Shown here piece after piece: positions 36,867-45,918 of a DNA stretch of 64,000 nucleotides (the stretch's first letter is position 1; each line of letters starts with the position of its first letter). The translations under genes and the position numbers were made by a program. Under the pieces are notes generated by a model. The model did not search any database, was not told the DNA's origin, and saw only the letters and a program-made list of their open reading frames with translations. Source of the stretch: Novipirellula caenicola (GTDB lineage: Bacteria; Planctomycetota; Planctomycetia; Pirellulales; Pirellulaceae); the NCBI RefSeq assembly GCF_039545035.1, contig NZ_BAABRO010000001.1, forward strand, positions 806,001 to 870,000. Reading direction: 5' to 3'.

Positions 36867-39671
36867 TTAGACGGTGTCGTCTTCCTCGTACTCTTCATAC
36901 TCTTCTTCTTCGTACTCATCCGAATCATCATCGTCGTCGCTGGCGACGGAACCTTCGATGACATTGCCATCGCCTGGATCATCCCCCTCTTCGGGATCCA
37001 ATCCTTGCATCTTCTGCCATGCTTCCATCGTCAACAACACTTCGCGTGACTTCGATCCGTTGTATTCGCCGACGATCTTGTCTTCGGCCATGAAATCGAT
37101 CAGCCGAGCGGCACGACCATAGCCAATCCCAAGACATCGCTGCAGCAATGACAACGACCCACGGCCTTCGCGGATCACGACCTCGATCGCACTTTCGTAC
37201 AACTCGTCGCGGTTCTTGATGTCACCGACTGCCCCCGCCTCTGCGTCGTCTCCGTCGTCGACTTTCAAGTTCATCAACTCGCCGACAAAATTCTGTTCGC
37301 CAAGACTGCAGTGATCGACGACGGCATCGATCTCTTCGTCCGACAAATAGGTACCTTGTCCACGAATCAAGGTGCTGGTTCCGGGCCACAAGAACAACAT
37401 GTCACCGTTGCCAAGCAATTTGTCGGCACCGTTTTCGTCCAACACGACGCGGCTGTCGGTCTTACTTGCCACTTGGAAACTCAATCGCGCCGGCAAGTTA
37501 CTCTTGATCAAACCGGTGATGACGTCCACGGTCGGTTTCTGCGTTGCTAGGATCAAGTGGATTCCCACCGCACGACTCTTTTGTGCCAAGCGGATGATAT
37601 GCGTTTCCACATCTTTTCCGGCGGTCATCATCAAGTCCGCCATCTCGTCGGCGATGATCACGATGAACGGCAATTTATCCGGCACGCTATCGGTGTCTTC
37701 GGCATCCTCCATATCCAACCGACGCAGGATCTCTTCGCGGCCAAGATCGTTGTAGCTATTGATGTGACGCACGCCGGCTTTGGCTAATAGCGAATAACGC
37801 TCTTCCATCTTCTCGACCGCCCACGCCAAGATCGCTTCGGCCTTTTTCATGTCGGTGATCACCGGATGCATCAAGTGAGGCAGCCGACCATAGCCACTCA
37901 ATTCCACCATCTTGGGGTCGATCATCAGCATGCGAACTTCGTCCGGCCGACACATCATCAGCACCGAAGTGATGATCGCATTCAAACAAACACTCTTACC
38001 CGTACCCGTACGACCTGCGATCAACAGGTGAGGCATTTTTTCGAGACCGACAACCATTGGATTGCCGGACACGTCTTTGCCCAAGAACACCGGGATGTTC
38101 ATCTTCGAACGGCTCATGTCCGATTCTTCGATCACGTCACGCAGACGCACGACTTGTCGATTCTCATTGGGAACTTCAATCCCAACGGTGTTTTTCCCTG
38201 GGATGGGAGCGACAATACGAACGCTTGGCACCCGCAGACCGATCGCCAAGTCGTCCGCCAAACCGGTAATTTTGCTCAGCCGCAATCCCGCTTCGAGTTC
38301 GATTTCGTACTGCGCGATCACCGGTCCAGTTTCGATTTCGACGACGCGAATGTTGAATCCGAAATCCTTGAATGTGTCTTCCAGGATTTGAGCCTTGCGA
38401 CGCACTTCGATCAGTTGTTCGTCATAACTGACGTCATCACTCTGTTCGAGCAATTCGATCGGCGGCAAACGATAATCCTCGGACCCGAACGGAGCCGCTT
38501 CTTGCACGTTGTCGTACAACTCTTGCTTGGCGTCGGCTTGCTGCTTTCGCTTGGGCACTTTGATTTTTGGGTTCGACATCGGATGTTTTTCATCCTGTCG
38601 AAGATGCAGCGTTTCATCGTCCACTTCGATATCGCGCACGACCGGTTCACGTTCATCGGTTTCGTCGTGGGATTCTTCCTGCTCGTGGGCGATGGGCGAA
38701 TCGACGACCGAATCGTGCGAGGCTGCTACCGCGGAATCGCTTGCGGGCGTTTCCGGAGCATCCATCGTTGCCGTCTCTACAGCGCCGGACTCGGCAGATT
38801 CCGTTTCGCTGGTCGAGGCGATTTTGCGGCGGGACTTTTTGAACTTGATCTTCGGTTCGCGATTGGCCCAATCGTTTGCTTCTGCAACATTCGCATCCGC
38901 CGTGGTTTGTTCGGTCGCATTTGCTTTTCCAACCTCATCGCCTTCGATCTTGATGGGCTCTTCCAGATCGGTGAAGGCTTCTCGGCGACGTCGCACGGTG
39001 ATCGGCATGACTTTGGCCGCGCGGCGCATGCCGCTTTTCGATACCATCGCTCCGCTGGCTAAGATTCGCTTTCCGGCATACAGCAGCGCGTAGTCGGTTG
39101 TCAGCAACAAACCAACCGCGATCACCGTCATTGACAAGATCCATGCGCCAGCGGGGGCGAAATGCTCGAGCAAAAACGTCGAGGTCATCGCACCTAGATA
39201 GCCACCGTTGCCCACGACCGGCATCTGCTCGAGCTTCATCGGCAACAAACCGCCCGCGGTAGCCACGCCGATCACGACAATGGTTCCGCCGAGTGATCGC
39301 AGCACCGGCGCGTTTAAATAGCCGCGGTACAACAGCGCCGTTGCCACCCCGCCGCCTGCGGCGATCACCAATCCCGCCGCCAATCCCAATGCGTCCAACA
39401 ACGCGGCGGAAATGACCGCTCCCCAATAACCGCAAGCATTGGTCACGGTAGGGTTGGTCGGATAGACCGAATTGTTCGGAGCGTATAGAGCGCTGACGGG
39501 CCAGACCGGCATTTCGATCGGGTCCGCCGGGCTGCGGGTGATGATCGAAACGGTCGCAATCAAAGTCATCGCCACCAAAACGATAGCGACGACGTCACGA
39601 ACTAGGTTCGTTTCGCGGTCTCCGTTTGCACCGTCGTTGGAAGCAGCACTTGCCATAAAACCAAACAGCAT
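36867..39671 (-). CDS. ftsK: DNA translocase FtsK/SpoIIIE
   Basis: 934 residues. It moves chromosomal DNA through the closing division septum and helps dimer resolution. Four or so hydrophobic segments occupy residues 25-210, followed by an acidic, charged linker (about 230-390) that is poorly conserved in the family. The motor domain has Walker A GRTGTGKS at 553-560 and Walker B with IIADE (Asp675, Glu676). A winged-helix gamma domain (about 835-895), which in this family reads KOPS sites, is followed by an unusual tail of almost only Asp, Glu and Tyr. The start at 39671 has no clear ribosome binding site; Met6 (39656) is an alternative. It converges on the GGDEF/HD gene, leaving 91 bases between their ends. 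Confidence 0.95.
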   Translation of the reverse strand: MLFGFMASAASNDGANGDRETNLVRDVVAIVLVAMTLIATVSIITRSPADPIEMPVWPVSALYAPNNSVYPTNPTVTNACGYWGAVISAALLDALGLAAGLVIAAGGGVATALLYRGYLNAPVLRSLGGTIVVIGVATAGGLLPMKLEQMPVVGNGGYLGAMTSTFLLEHFAPAGAWILSMTVIAVGLLLTTDYALLYAGKRILASGAMVSKSGMRRAAKVMPITVRRRREAFTDLEEPIKIEGDEVGKANATEQTTADANVAEANDWANREPKIKFKKSRRKIASTSETESAESGAVETATMDAPETPASDSAVAASHDSVVDSPIAHEQEESHDETDEREPVVRDIEVDDETLHLRQDEKHPMSNPKIKVPKRKQQADAKQELYDNVQEAAPFGSEDYRLPPIELLEQSDDVSYDEQLIEVRRKAQILEDTFKDFGFNIRVVEIETGPVIAQYEIELEAGLRLSKITGLADDLAIGLRVPSVRIVAPIPGKNTVGIEVPNENRQVVRLRDVIEESDMSRSKMNIPVFLGKDVSGNPMVVGLEKMPHLLIAGRTGTGKSVCLNAIITSVLMMCRPDEVRMLMIDPKMVELSGYGRLPHLMHPVITDMKKAEAILAWAVEKMEERYSLLAKAGVRHINSYNDLGREEILRRLDMEDAEDTDSVPDKLPFIVIIADEMADLMMTAGKDVETHIIRLAQKSRAVGIHLILATQKPTVDVITGLIKSNLPARLSFQVASKTDSRVVLDENGADKLLGNGDMLFLWPGTSTLIRGQGTYLSDEEIDAVVDHCSLGEQNFVGELMNLKVDDGDDAEAGAVGDIKNRDELYESAIEVVIREGRGSLSLLQRCLGIGYGRAARLIDFMAEDKIVGEYNGSKSREVLLTMEAWQKMQGLDPEEGDDPGDGNVIEGSVASDDDDDSDEYEEEEYEEYEEDDTV

Positions 39672-40090
39672 TGCAGCGACCGGCTCAGCACGCCCGAGGG
39701 CGATGATGGGAATCGGTCGCTAGCAAGGAATAAAAACCAAGCAGAACGTCATCCAGGATTATCGACCGCCGCTACAACCGAACTTTTGCGAACCAGCGCA
39801 CAATTCCGGATAATCACGACAACCGGTAAACCGATTCCCCCATCGATCGAGCCAGCCCGGCGAGTGCGTTTTCGGGGGGCTCGATGCGAGATCAGGTGTC
39901 GCCAACGTCTAGAGAGGCATTTTGCGGTGCGCTGTGAGTGGCGACGAAACTCTTGACGGATTGTTGCTTGATTGAGCCGCTCGCGCGTCAACGGCCGGGT
40001 CCCACATGCGACTCGGTCCCTGCGGGCCCACGGCTTACCGTTGCGGTTCGCACCGCAACGGCCATCGCCTCTTGATAGCAAATAAGCAAT
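39672..40090. other. Intergenic region upstream of ftsK
   Basis: About 420 bases without a gene, between the ftsK start and the end of the secreted-protein gene on the same strand. It contains a strong hairpin at 40038-40061 just downstream of the latter gene and should include the ftsK promoter. No conserved promoter elements could be picked out by eye. Confidence 0.5.
40038..40061 (-). terminator. Terminator-like hairpin
   Basis: A perfect 10-base inverted repeat (CCGTTGCGGT / ACCGCAACGG) with a TCGC loop lies 30 bases past the stop codon of the secreted-protein gene ending at 40091. There is no T tract in the reading direction, so a transcript-stabilising role is equally possible. Confidence 0.45.
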
Positions 40091-40987
40091 TTATTTGCGA
40101 TCGATCGAGGCAATCAATGCCTTTCGTTGCTTGTCGATGAATGTCAACATTTCTTCGATTCGGGGGCGAACCATTTCATCGTACTCTTCGGTGACGTCTT
40201 CGCGGTCCATGAAACTGTCGGGGTCTGGCAATTCAGCCGCGATCGTTTTGGGAACCTCGAATCCTCCCGCCTTGGCCGCTTCCATCAGGTAGGTCTGCGC
40301 CACGGCCAAATGACGAACACTTTGTCCCGCATCGTAGCGGTACTGAGCCACACGCGCTTCCATCTGTGCTTGCCGAATCTCCTTCTCGGCTTCTTTCAGC
40401 GATGCATGGGTCGGTTTGTCTTTCAGCGGTTTTTGCTCGATCTTCACATCCGCTTGATCAGGAGCGTCCGCTCGCATGACATGCGACTTGGCCATGCACA
40501 ATTCACCCAGCGTGATGCAGTCGTGGATGTCTTGATCCGACGGAACGTCCTCGTCATTACGCAACGCGATGGCAAGTTCCTCGAGGCGGTCGCGACACGA
40601 GTTGATTCCGGCATGCCCATCGGTCATCGCTGCGGACCCAGCCATATCCAACCAAGCCGCGTTCTTTTCAAGCGAGTGAGCCAATTTTTCATTTTGCCCG
40701 GTGCCCACCAGCGAACGCGATTCTTCGAGACGATCGAGAGCGTCATAACACAGTGGCCAATACGTTGCCTTGGATACAACAAACCAGCCGCGGGTCTCAT
40801 CAGGACGTTCGTCCAAGTCACGCTGGATCGCGCGTCCCTTTTCGTCGGTTTGAACCGTCTTCGTTTGTGCAGTCTTTGCCTCGCCCGTTTTCGTTTCAGC
40901 CTTCGCCACTGAAACACCGCCAAGCGATATTGCCGAAATGGAAACCGAGAGCAGCGCTCCCGAAAGAAAATTCATTGTGTGATTCAT
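40091..40987 (-). CDS. Secreted helical protein of unknown function
   Basis: 298 residues. The N-terminus (MNHTMNFLSGALL...VAKA) is a standard signal peptide with likely cleavage after AKA near residue 30, so the protein is probably periplasmic. The mature part is charged and mostly alpha-helical, with Cys residues near the signatures LCYDAL, INSCRDRLEEL and HDCITLGELC and a long amphipathic helix around DKPTHASLKEAEKEIRQAQ. No catalytic motif or known domain was recognised. Met5 (40975) is an alternative start. A 348-base AT-rich gap separates it from the upstream dehydrogenase, so it is likely transcribed alone. Confidence 0.8.
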   Translation of the reverse strand: MNHTMNFLSGALLSVSISAISLGGVSVAKAETKTGEAKTAQTKTVQTDEKGRAIQRDLDERPDETRGWFVVSKATYWPLCYDALDRLEESRSLVGTGQNEKLAHSLEKNAAWLDMAGSAAMTDGHAGINSCRDRLEELAIALRNDEDVPSDQDIHDCITLGELCMAKSHVMRADAPDQADVKIEQKPLKDKPTHASLKEAEKEIRQAQMEARVAQYRYDAGQSVRHLAVAQTYLMEAAKAGGFEVPKTIAAELPDPDSFMDREDVTEEYDEMVRPRIEEMLTFIDKQRKALIASIDRK

Positions 40988-41335
40988 GACGAGATTCCAA
41001 GTTAGTAGGGAGAGTGTGTGAGCGGACCGTAAATTTCAAGGCAACTTGCAACAAGAAAACTCAAAGCCAACCTCGTTACTATTGCAAATTGATGATTGAA
41101 TAACACAAAGAAAATCGCTTAGTTCCGACTGATTCCCCGAATACTCGCCAAAATTATCCATACGGGATTTTATAGGCGTCGTTGCCTTCTGCTATCCGAA
41201 CCTCGCAGAGTCTCTGAGACGCCGTCATTGCGGACGGTTGTTACGCGCAGTCGTTGCGCTACCGAACGACAGCTGAATGGCAACGAAGGCGGCAGAGCAG
41301 CCTGTGAAGCGTTGCGGACGGGCGGCGAACGTGAT
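40988..41335. other. Intergenic region with AT-rich stretch
   Basis: The part from about 41030 to 41180 is distinctly AT-rich and sits just upstream of the secreted-protein gene on the minus strand, so it is the probable promoter region. The remainder up to the dehydrogenase stop codon has no identifiable feature; small open frames on the plus strand overlap the dehydrogenase and are not credible. Confidence 0.5.
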
Positions 41336-42130
41336 TCAGTTCGACCGCGCCAGGATCGAATTCATCAAGGGTGGCGAGATACGGTCGGCGTACACCAATG
41401 CTTTGCCAGCAAGACTGAGGATCACCTCGCTTCGTCGCGACTCGATCGCCGCCAACGTTGCACGGGCGACCTTCTCGGGCGGCCAGCTGCCGATGCTTTT
41501 CGATTTGGCGGCCGCGTCCGAACCGATCAACGAGTCAAAAAACTCACTTCGCGTCGTGCTCGGACTGACCAATGTCACTTGAATGGAATTGCCATGGTGC
41601 GAGTCGCGAGCCAGTTCGGCGCGGATCGAATCGCTCAATCCATGAAGGGCAAATTTGCTTGCACAATACTCACTCTTGTCCGGCACGGCACGGTGTCCCA
41701 GCACGCTGCTGATGTTACAGATCACCGGGGCCCGACCTCGCCGCAGCATCGGGATCGCATCCCGCATCAATTCGGCGGGAGCAAAGAAATTGACTTCCAT
41801 GATTTGCCGCAAGCGAGCTTCGTCGGCGTCCGCAAACGGGCCGATCGCACCGATCCCTGCATTGTTGACCAGTAGATCCAATCGACCGTCATCCACGTCG
41901 GCGGCCGCCGCCAAGATCTGCTCACGCACTCCGGCATCGGTCACGTCACCAACAACCGAAATGAAGCGACCGGTTCCGGTTCTCGCTGCGAGATCCGCCA
42001 ACCGCTCGCCACGCCGTGCGACTCCCACGACGGTGGCGCCGCGATCGAGCAACAATTCGCACAAGCAGTGGCCAATGCCGCTGCTAGCACCAGTGACCAC
42101 GGCGATTGAATCCTTGGGTTTCCAGCGCAT
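41336..42130 (-). CDS. Short-chain dehydrogenase/reductase (SDR family)
   Basis: 264 residues, the normal length for a classical SDR oxidoreductase using NAD(P)(H). All signature elements are present: the cofactor motif TGASSGIG (13-20), NNAG (89-92), Asn114, and the catalytic Ser142, Tyr155 and Lys159 (YCASK). Arg39-Arg40 after the second beta strand suggests a preference for NADP(H). The substrate cannot be deduced. The C-terminal region after about 190 is the variable substrate-binding part. It stands alone between a repeat element and the secreted-protein gene. Confidence 0.93.
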   Translation of the reverse strand: MRWKPKDSIAVVTGASSGIGHCLCELLLDRGATVVGVARRGERLADLAARTGTGRFISVVGDVTDAGVREQILAAAADVDDGRLDLLVNNAGIGAIGPFADADEARLRQIMEVNFFAPAELMRDAIPMLRRGRAPVICNISSVLGHRAVPDKSEYCASKFALHGLSDSIRAELARDSHHGNSIQVTLVSPSTTRSEFFDSLIGSDAAAKSKSIGSWPPEKVARATLAAIESRRSEVILSLAGKALVYADRISPPLMNSILARSN

Positions 42131-42192
42131 TGATCCGCAAAACTTTCGTGGTGATTGCTGCGCTGCAGCTAGGAATTAGCGTGTTAGTCGTA

Positions 42193-42419
42193 GTAGCGGA
42201 AGTCGTCAAGACTTTCGTTGTTCAACTGGATGGACGAAACTTTTGAAGGGCGTATCGATTTAGTCGTACGATGGACTTCCTAGTCCGTCGAATCCACCAT
42301 GGACGGACTCGGAAGTCCATCCTACATCCCTTGCCGCAGGAAACTTCACTAAATCAACAAGCCGTTGATGGCTTTCGCTGTTCAACTGGACGGACGAAAG
42401 TCTTGGCGACTTTCGCTAC
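42193..42419. repeat. Nested palindromic element, family B (copy 1)
   Basis: The outer arms 42193-42217 and 42395-42419 are inverted repeats matching at 23 of 25 positions. Inside, 42217-42240 and 42376-42399 are near-identical direct repeats containing GTTCAACTGGA. The centre is a hairpin with 20-base arms at 42270-42289 and 42302-42321 and one mismatch. The core also has terminal arms (TCGATTTAGT at 42255 and ACTAAATCAACAAGCC at 42348-42363) shared with the copy at 58845-58960. It lies between the hflX and dehydrogenase genes and has no coding capacity. Confidence 0.8.
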
Positions 42420-42439
42420 GAGTTCGAGCGGCGAGCTGA

Positions 42440-43828
42440 TTAGGCGACTTCGCTTGACGAATCCGACAACGGTACCGATGGCAGGTCGATTGAGATCGAA
42501 GAGGCTTCGTCGTCCGTCGCCTGATCGTCTTTCGCTTTCGCAGGACGCTCGTCCATGTGCCGAATCGCCACGGCGTCGCGATGCACTGGCCCCATCGCTC
42601 CGGCAGGAACCCGGACGTGAATCGTCACCATTTCCTCGCCATACTTTCGCGACAACACTTCGCCTTTGGCCGCCAAATACGCCAGCAACTTACCATCGCT
42701 CGGCGCCACGTCGACTTCCAAATCAAAGAACTCGCGTCCCAGGGCCTCGCCCACCGCTTCGATCAGTGGAACCAAACCCGTGTTGCTCTTGGCACTGACC
42801 GGGATCGCATTGGGGTAACGATCGAGCACTCGGTTGAGCACCGCAGAGCTCTTGATCGCATCGATCTTGTTGAGCACCAGCAGCGTGTCTTTCTCTTCGA
42901 TCTGAAGTTCCTCGAGCACACGATAGACCGCGCTGATCTGTTCGAACACCGTCGGGCTGCTGGCGTCGGCAACGTGCAACAACAAATCGGCTTGCCGCGT
43001 TTCTTCGAGCGTCGATTTGAAACTGGCGACCAACGAGTGAGGCAGATCACGAATGAACCCGACCGTGTCACTTAGCAGCACGGTTCCCCAACCGGGCAAT
43101 TGCCAACGTCGTGTTCGCGTATCAAGCGTGGCAAACAATTTGTCGGCGGCGTGCACGTTGGCTGCGGTCAACGCGTTCATCAACGTGCTCTTGCCGGCAT
43201 TGGTGTAACCGACCAACGAAACCGTCGGTGCCTCTTTACGCGCTTCGACCTGTTGTTCACGGCGACGCTCGACCTTGGACAGTTCTTCTTTCAGATCGTG
43301 AATGCGTTTCTGCGCCAAACGACGGTCGACTTCCAATTGCTTTTCACCCGGACCACGCATGCCGACGCCCATCGCTTGACGCGACAAGTGGGTCCACATC
43401 CGTTTCAGCCGTGGTAGCGAGTACTCGAGCTGAGCCAATTCGATCGCCAAACGAGCTTCGTACGTTCGGGCGCCAGCAGCAAAGATGTCGAGAATCAATT
43501 CGGTGCGGTCGATCACTTTGGCATCGATCGCCTTCTCGAGATTGCGGACTTGAGCGGGGTTCAGATCGTTGTCGAAAATGACCACGTCGGCGTCATGGCG
43601 TTCGACCATCAGCCGCAGCTCTTCGACTTTTCCCTTCCCCAAAAACGTGCCATGATTTGGACGCGTCAACCGCTGCATCAACTCATCGACGACTTCGGTT
43701 CCTGCGGTTGTGGCCAATCCGTAAAGTTCTTCCAGCGGGTCCGCCTCGACCGTTTGCTCGGGCAGGATCAGGCGGGCCAAGATGCTTCGCTCGGGCGAAT
43801 CATCGCGAAGTTGGTGTTGTTCTCGCAC
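42440..43828 (-). CDS. hflX: GTPase HflX, ribosome-associated
   Basis: 462 residues. HflX is a GTPase that binds 50S/70S ribosomes and splits stalled or stressed ribosomes. The N-terminal HflX domain includes the motifs GTFLGKGK and FDNDLNPAQVRNLE, followed by a helical linker with GPGEKQLE-DRR. The GTPase domain has G1 GYTNAGKST (207-215), G3 DTVGFI and G4 NKID. A C-terminal extension of about 40 residues is acidic and Ser-rich. The start codon is GTG at 43828. It stands alone, with a repeat element downstream. Confidence 0.95.
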   Translation of the reverse strand: MREQHQLRDDSPERSILARLILPEQTVEADPLEELYGLATTAGTEVVDELMQRLTRPNHGTFLGKGKVEELRLMVERHDADVVIFDNDLNPAQVRNLEKAIDAKVIDRTELILDIFAAGARTYEARLAIELAQLEYSLPRLKRMWTHLSRQAMGVGMRGPGEKQLEVDRRLAQKRIHDLKEELSKVERRREQQVEARKEAPTVSLVGYTNAGKSTLMNALTAANVHAADKLFATLDTRTRRWQLPGWGTVLLSDTVGFIRDLPHSLVASFKSTLEETRQADLLLHVADASSPTVFEQISAVYRVLEELQIEEKDTLLVLNKIDAIKSSAVLNRVLDRYPNAIPVSAKSNTGLVPLIEAVGEALGREFFDLEVDVAPSDGKLLAYLAAKGEVLSRKYGEEMVTIHVRVPAGAMGPVHRDAVAIRHMDERPAKAKDDQATDDEASSISIDLPSVPLSDSSSEVA

Positions 43829-44173
43829 GGTTTAGGGAGGTCCCTCCAATTGAAAGATTAAATCTGGGCGTCAGTGCCATTATAGTCAAAAAGTGTGTAA
43901 CTGTGCACAGCAGTTCGGCGGGGCAAACGCAGCGGCGGTGCGGGAAAAAGTTCGGCGATTTCGCACCGTTTTTCCAAAGAAAATTCAGGGCTTCGCGTTT
44001 TTTTGGTTTCGGGAAACGTAATGTTCATCCGCTGTCACACAGACCGCCAGCCGCGTGGACAGGTTCGCAATTCGCGGCCGAGAATTGCCGTCCACCGTAG
44101 GTTGTTTTTGCGAGATAGGCTGCGAATCAGTCGAAGCATCTTTCACGGACGGGAAACCGATCACGGCGACCTT
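43829..44173. other. Intergenic region between uvrC and hflX
   Basis: 345 bases containing no gene; it separates the uvrC stop codon from the hflX start on the same strand. A 10-base palindrome CTGTGCACAG lies at 43901-43910, roughly 75 bases before the hflX start, but there is no basis to name a regulator. The DNA downstream of uvrC does not encode the missing helix-hairpin-helix domain in any frame inspected. Confidence 0.5.
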
Positions 44174-45655
44174 CTAGCGATCAAACGTCGACTTGGTACG
44201 GAGGATATGGTGGTAATGCTGAGCAAATCGATGCGACTCGTCGCGGACGTACTGCAGCAATCGCAGTGCAAACGCACTTTTGCTTAACCGCAGCGGTTCG
44301 GAATCACCGGGCCGAAAGATCTCTTCATCGCGTTTGGCCAGCGAGATCACTGTCGGTGGCGTGATGTCTTGATCACGGAACGCCGCCATCGCTGCATTGA
44401 GCTGTCCCTTGCCTCCGTCGATCAACAAGATGTCGGGAAACGATTCGCCGGAATCCGAAAGCTTGCGGAAACGCCGCGAGACCACTTCATAGATACTGCG
44501 AAAATCGTCGATGCCGTCCACGTCTTGGATGCGGAACCGGCGATAGCCTGGTTTGAATGGCAATCCGTCAATGAACTGCACCAAGCTGGCGACCGTTTCG
44601 CCGCCACCGAGATGAGCGATGTCGACCCCTTCGATGATCCGCGGCGTTTCCGCCAACCCCAGCACTTTGCGAAGTCCCGTCAGCCCCTTTTTCGGATCGA
44701 TGTAAAAGACTTCGGGTTGAACGTGCGTATCGAGTTCACCGCGATCCTCGAGTTTCTCGAGCATGCGAATCTCGTCTCGCAGTACCGCGGCTCGCTCAAA
44801 ATCCATCGCCTTGCTGGCCGCTTGCATCTCGTCGTGCATCTCTTTTAGCAACCGCTTCTTGCCGCCTTCCATAAACGTTTGCAATCGTTTGATGTCGCGG
44901 CGATATTCTTCTTTGCTGATACGAAAATTACACGGCGCGGTGCACTGGTTGATGCTGGCCAACAAACAGGGACGAAACCACTTCCAACGTTCCTCGGATT
45001 CACTGATGTCAAGCGTGCAGGTGCGAAAACGAAAGATTCGCTGCAGCACCTGAATCGCGCCCCGCAGCGCTCCAGCACTTGGAAACGGGCCATACAATTT
45101 GACGCCCTTTTCCTTGGGCTCGCGAGTGATCTCGACGCGAGGAAACTCGTCACGCGTGGTGATCATCAAATACGGAAACGACTTGTCGTCTTTGAGATCC
45201 TTGTTGTGCTTGGGTTGGATGTCCTTGACCAACCGGGCTTCCATCAACAACGCGTCGACTTCGGTTTCGCACTCGACAAAGTCGATGTCCGCGATCTCGC
45301 CGATCCAAGGTGCGGTCCGCTGATCTTCGGCCGCCGCTTTCAAAAAGTAGCTGCCCGCGCGACTTCGCAAATTCTTGGCCTTGCCAACATAGATCACCCG
45401 CGCCGCATCGTCTTTCATCAAATAAACGCCCGGTGACGTCGGGAACGTCTTGACCTTGGTTGCTGCATGGCTGAATCCAAGCGTCTCAACCAGCTCGTCT
45501 CCCGCCCCATCCGTCACTTTGTCTTCGCAGACCTTGTCAACCAATTCGTTGTTCTGGCCAGCTTTGTTTTTGGCTGCTTTGTTCTGGCTAGCTTTCTTTT
45601 TGGCAGGTTTCTTTTTAGGGTCATCCGGCATGGAGGGGCGATCCGTCAATTGCAT
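44174..45655 (-). CDS. uvrC: Excinuclease ABC subunit UvrC lacking the C-terminal HhH domain
   Basis: UvrC makes the two incisions of nucleotide excision repair. The GIY-YIG nuclease (GVYLMKD, VIYVGKAKNLRSR and a catalytic Glu in LLMEARLVK), the Cys-containing and UVR region (CTAPC, AMDFERAAVLRDEI) and the RNase H-like nuclease are all recognisable. The last keeps its acidic and His residues in EGVDIAH, LLIDGGKGQ and RDESHRFA. The protein stops about 15 residues after RDESHRFA, where most UvrC proteins continue into a tandem helix-hairpin-helix of about 60 residues. The N-terminus carries a Lys/Ala/Asn-rich extension. The start is uncertain: Met at 45655 is used here, the Met at 45631 directly before the Lys-rich part is equally possible, and a GTG at 45700 is less likely. 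Confidence 0.9.
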   Translation of the reverse strand: MQLTDRPSMPDDPKKKPAKKKASQNKAAKNKAGQNNELVDKVCEDKVTDGAGDELVETLGFSHAATKVKTFPTSPGVYLMKDDAARVIYVGKAKNLRSRAGSYFLKAAAEDQRTAPWIGEIADIDFVECETEVDALLMEARLVKDIQPKHNKDLKDDKSFPYLMITTRDEFPRVEITREPKEKGVKLYGPFPSAGALRGAIQVLQRIFRFRTCTLDISESEERWKWFRPCLLASINQCTAPCNFRISKEEYRRDIKRLQTFMEGGKKRLLKEMHDEMQAASKAMDFERAAVLRDEIRMLEKLEDRGELDTHVQPEVFYIDPKKGLTGLRKVLGLAETPRIIEGVDIAHLGGGETVASLVQFIDGLPFKPGYRRFRIQDVDGIDDFRSIYEVVSRRFRKLSDSGESFPDILLIDGGKGQLNAAMAAFRDQDITPPTVISLAKRDEEIFRPGDSEPLRLSKSAFALRLLQYVRDESHRFAQHYHHILRTKSTFDR

Positions 45656-45918
45656 CAATTCAGAGAAACAGGGGGACTTTGCCACACTTCTCCTTCGCAC
45701 GAGTCGGCATTTCGATTGGCGAATGCAGCGACGCTTTGCGAGGGCAAGGTGGCGACGACATTATTCTAGCCAGACAACCCGATCTTGGCATTCCGCCGAA
45801 TTTTCAGCCTCGCTTGCTGGCAACGCATCGCCTGCCCCCGTCCAGAGACGGCTGACGATTGCTAGTCAATTTCGCCAGCGCTGCAGTGGGATTTCCCTCG
45901 ATATTTCCGGCAATGTGC

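Noticed and set aside
37866-39062. A 398-codon open frame on the strand opposite ftsK
   Set aside because: It lies wholly within the strongly supported ftsK gene, is rich in His, Phe and Arg and has no domain features; a by-product of codon bias.
43901-43910. CTGTGCACAG palindrome upstream of hflX as a LexA-type box
   Set aside because: Too short and not matching a known SOS box for this phylum; a 10-base palindrome can occur by chance.
44100-44180. Frameshift hiding the UvrC helix-hairpin-helix domain
   Set aside because: No frame downstream of the stop codon gives an IPGVG-type HhH motif, so true loss is more likely than a sequencing error.
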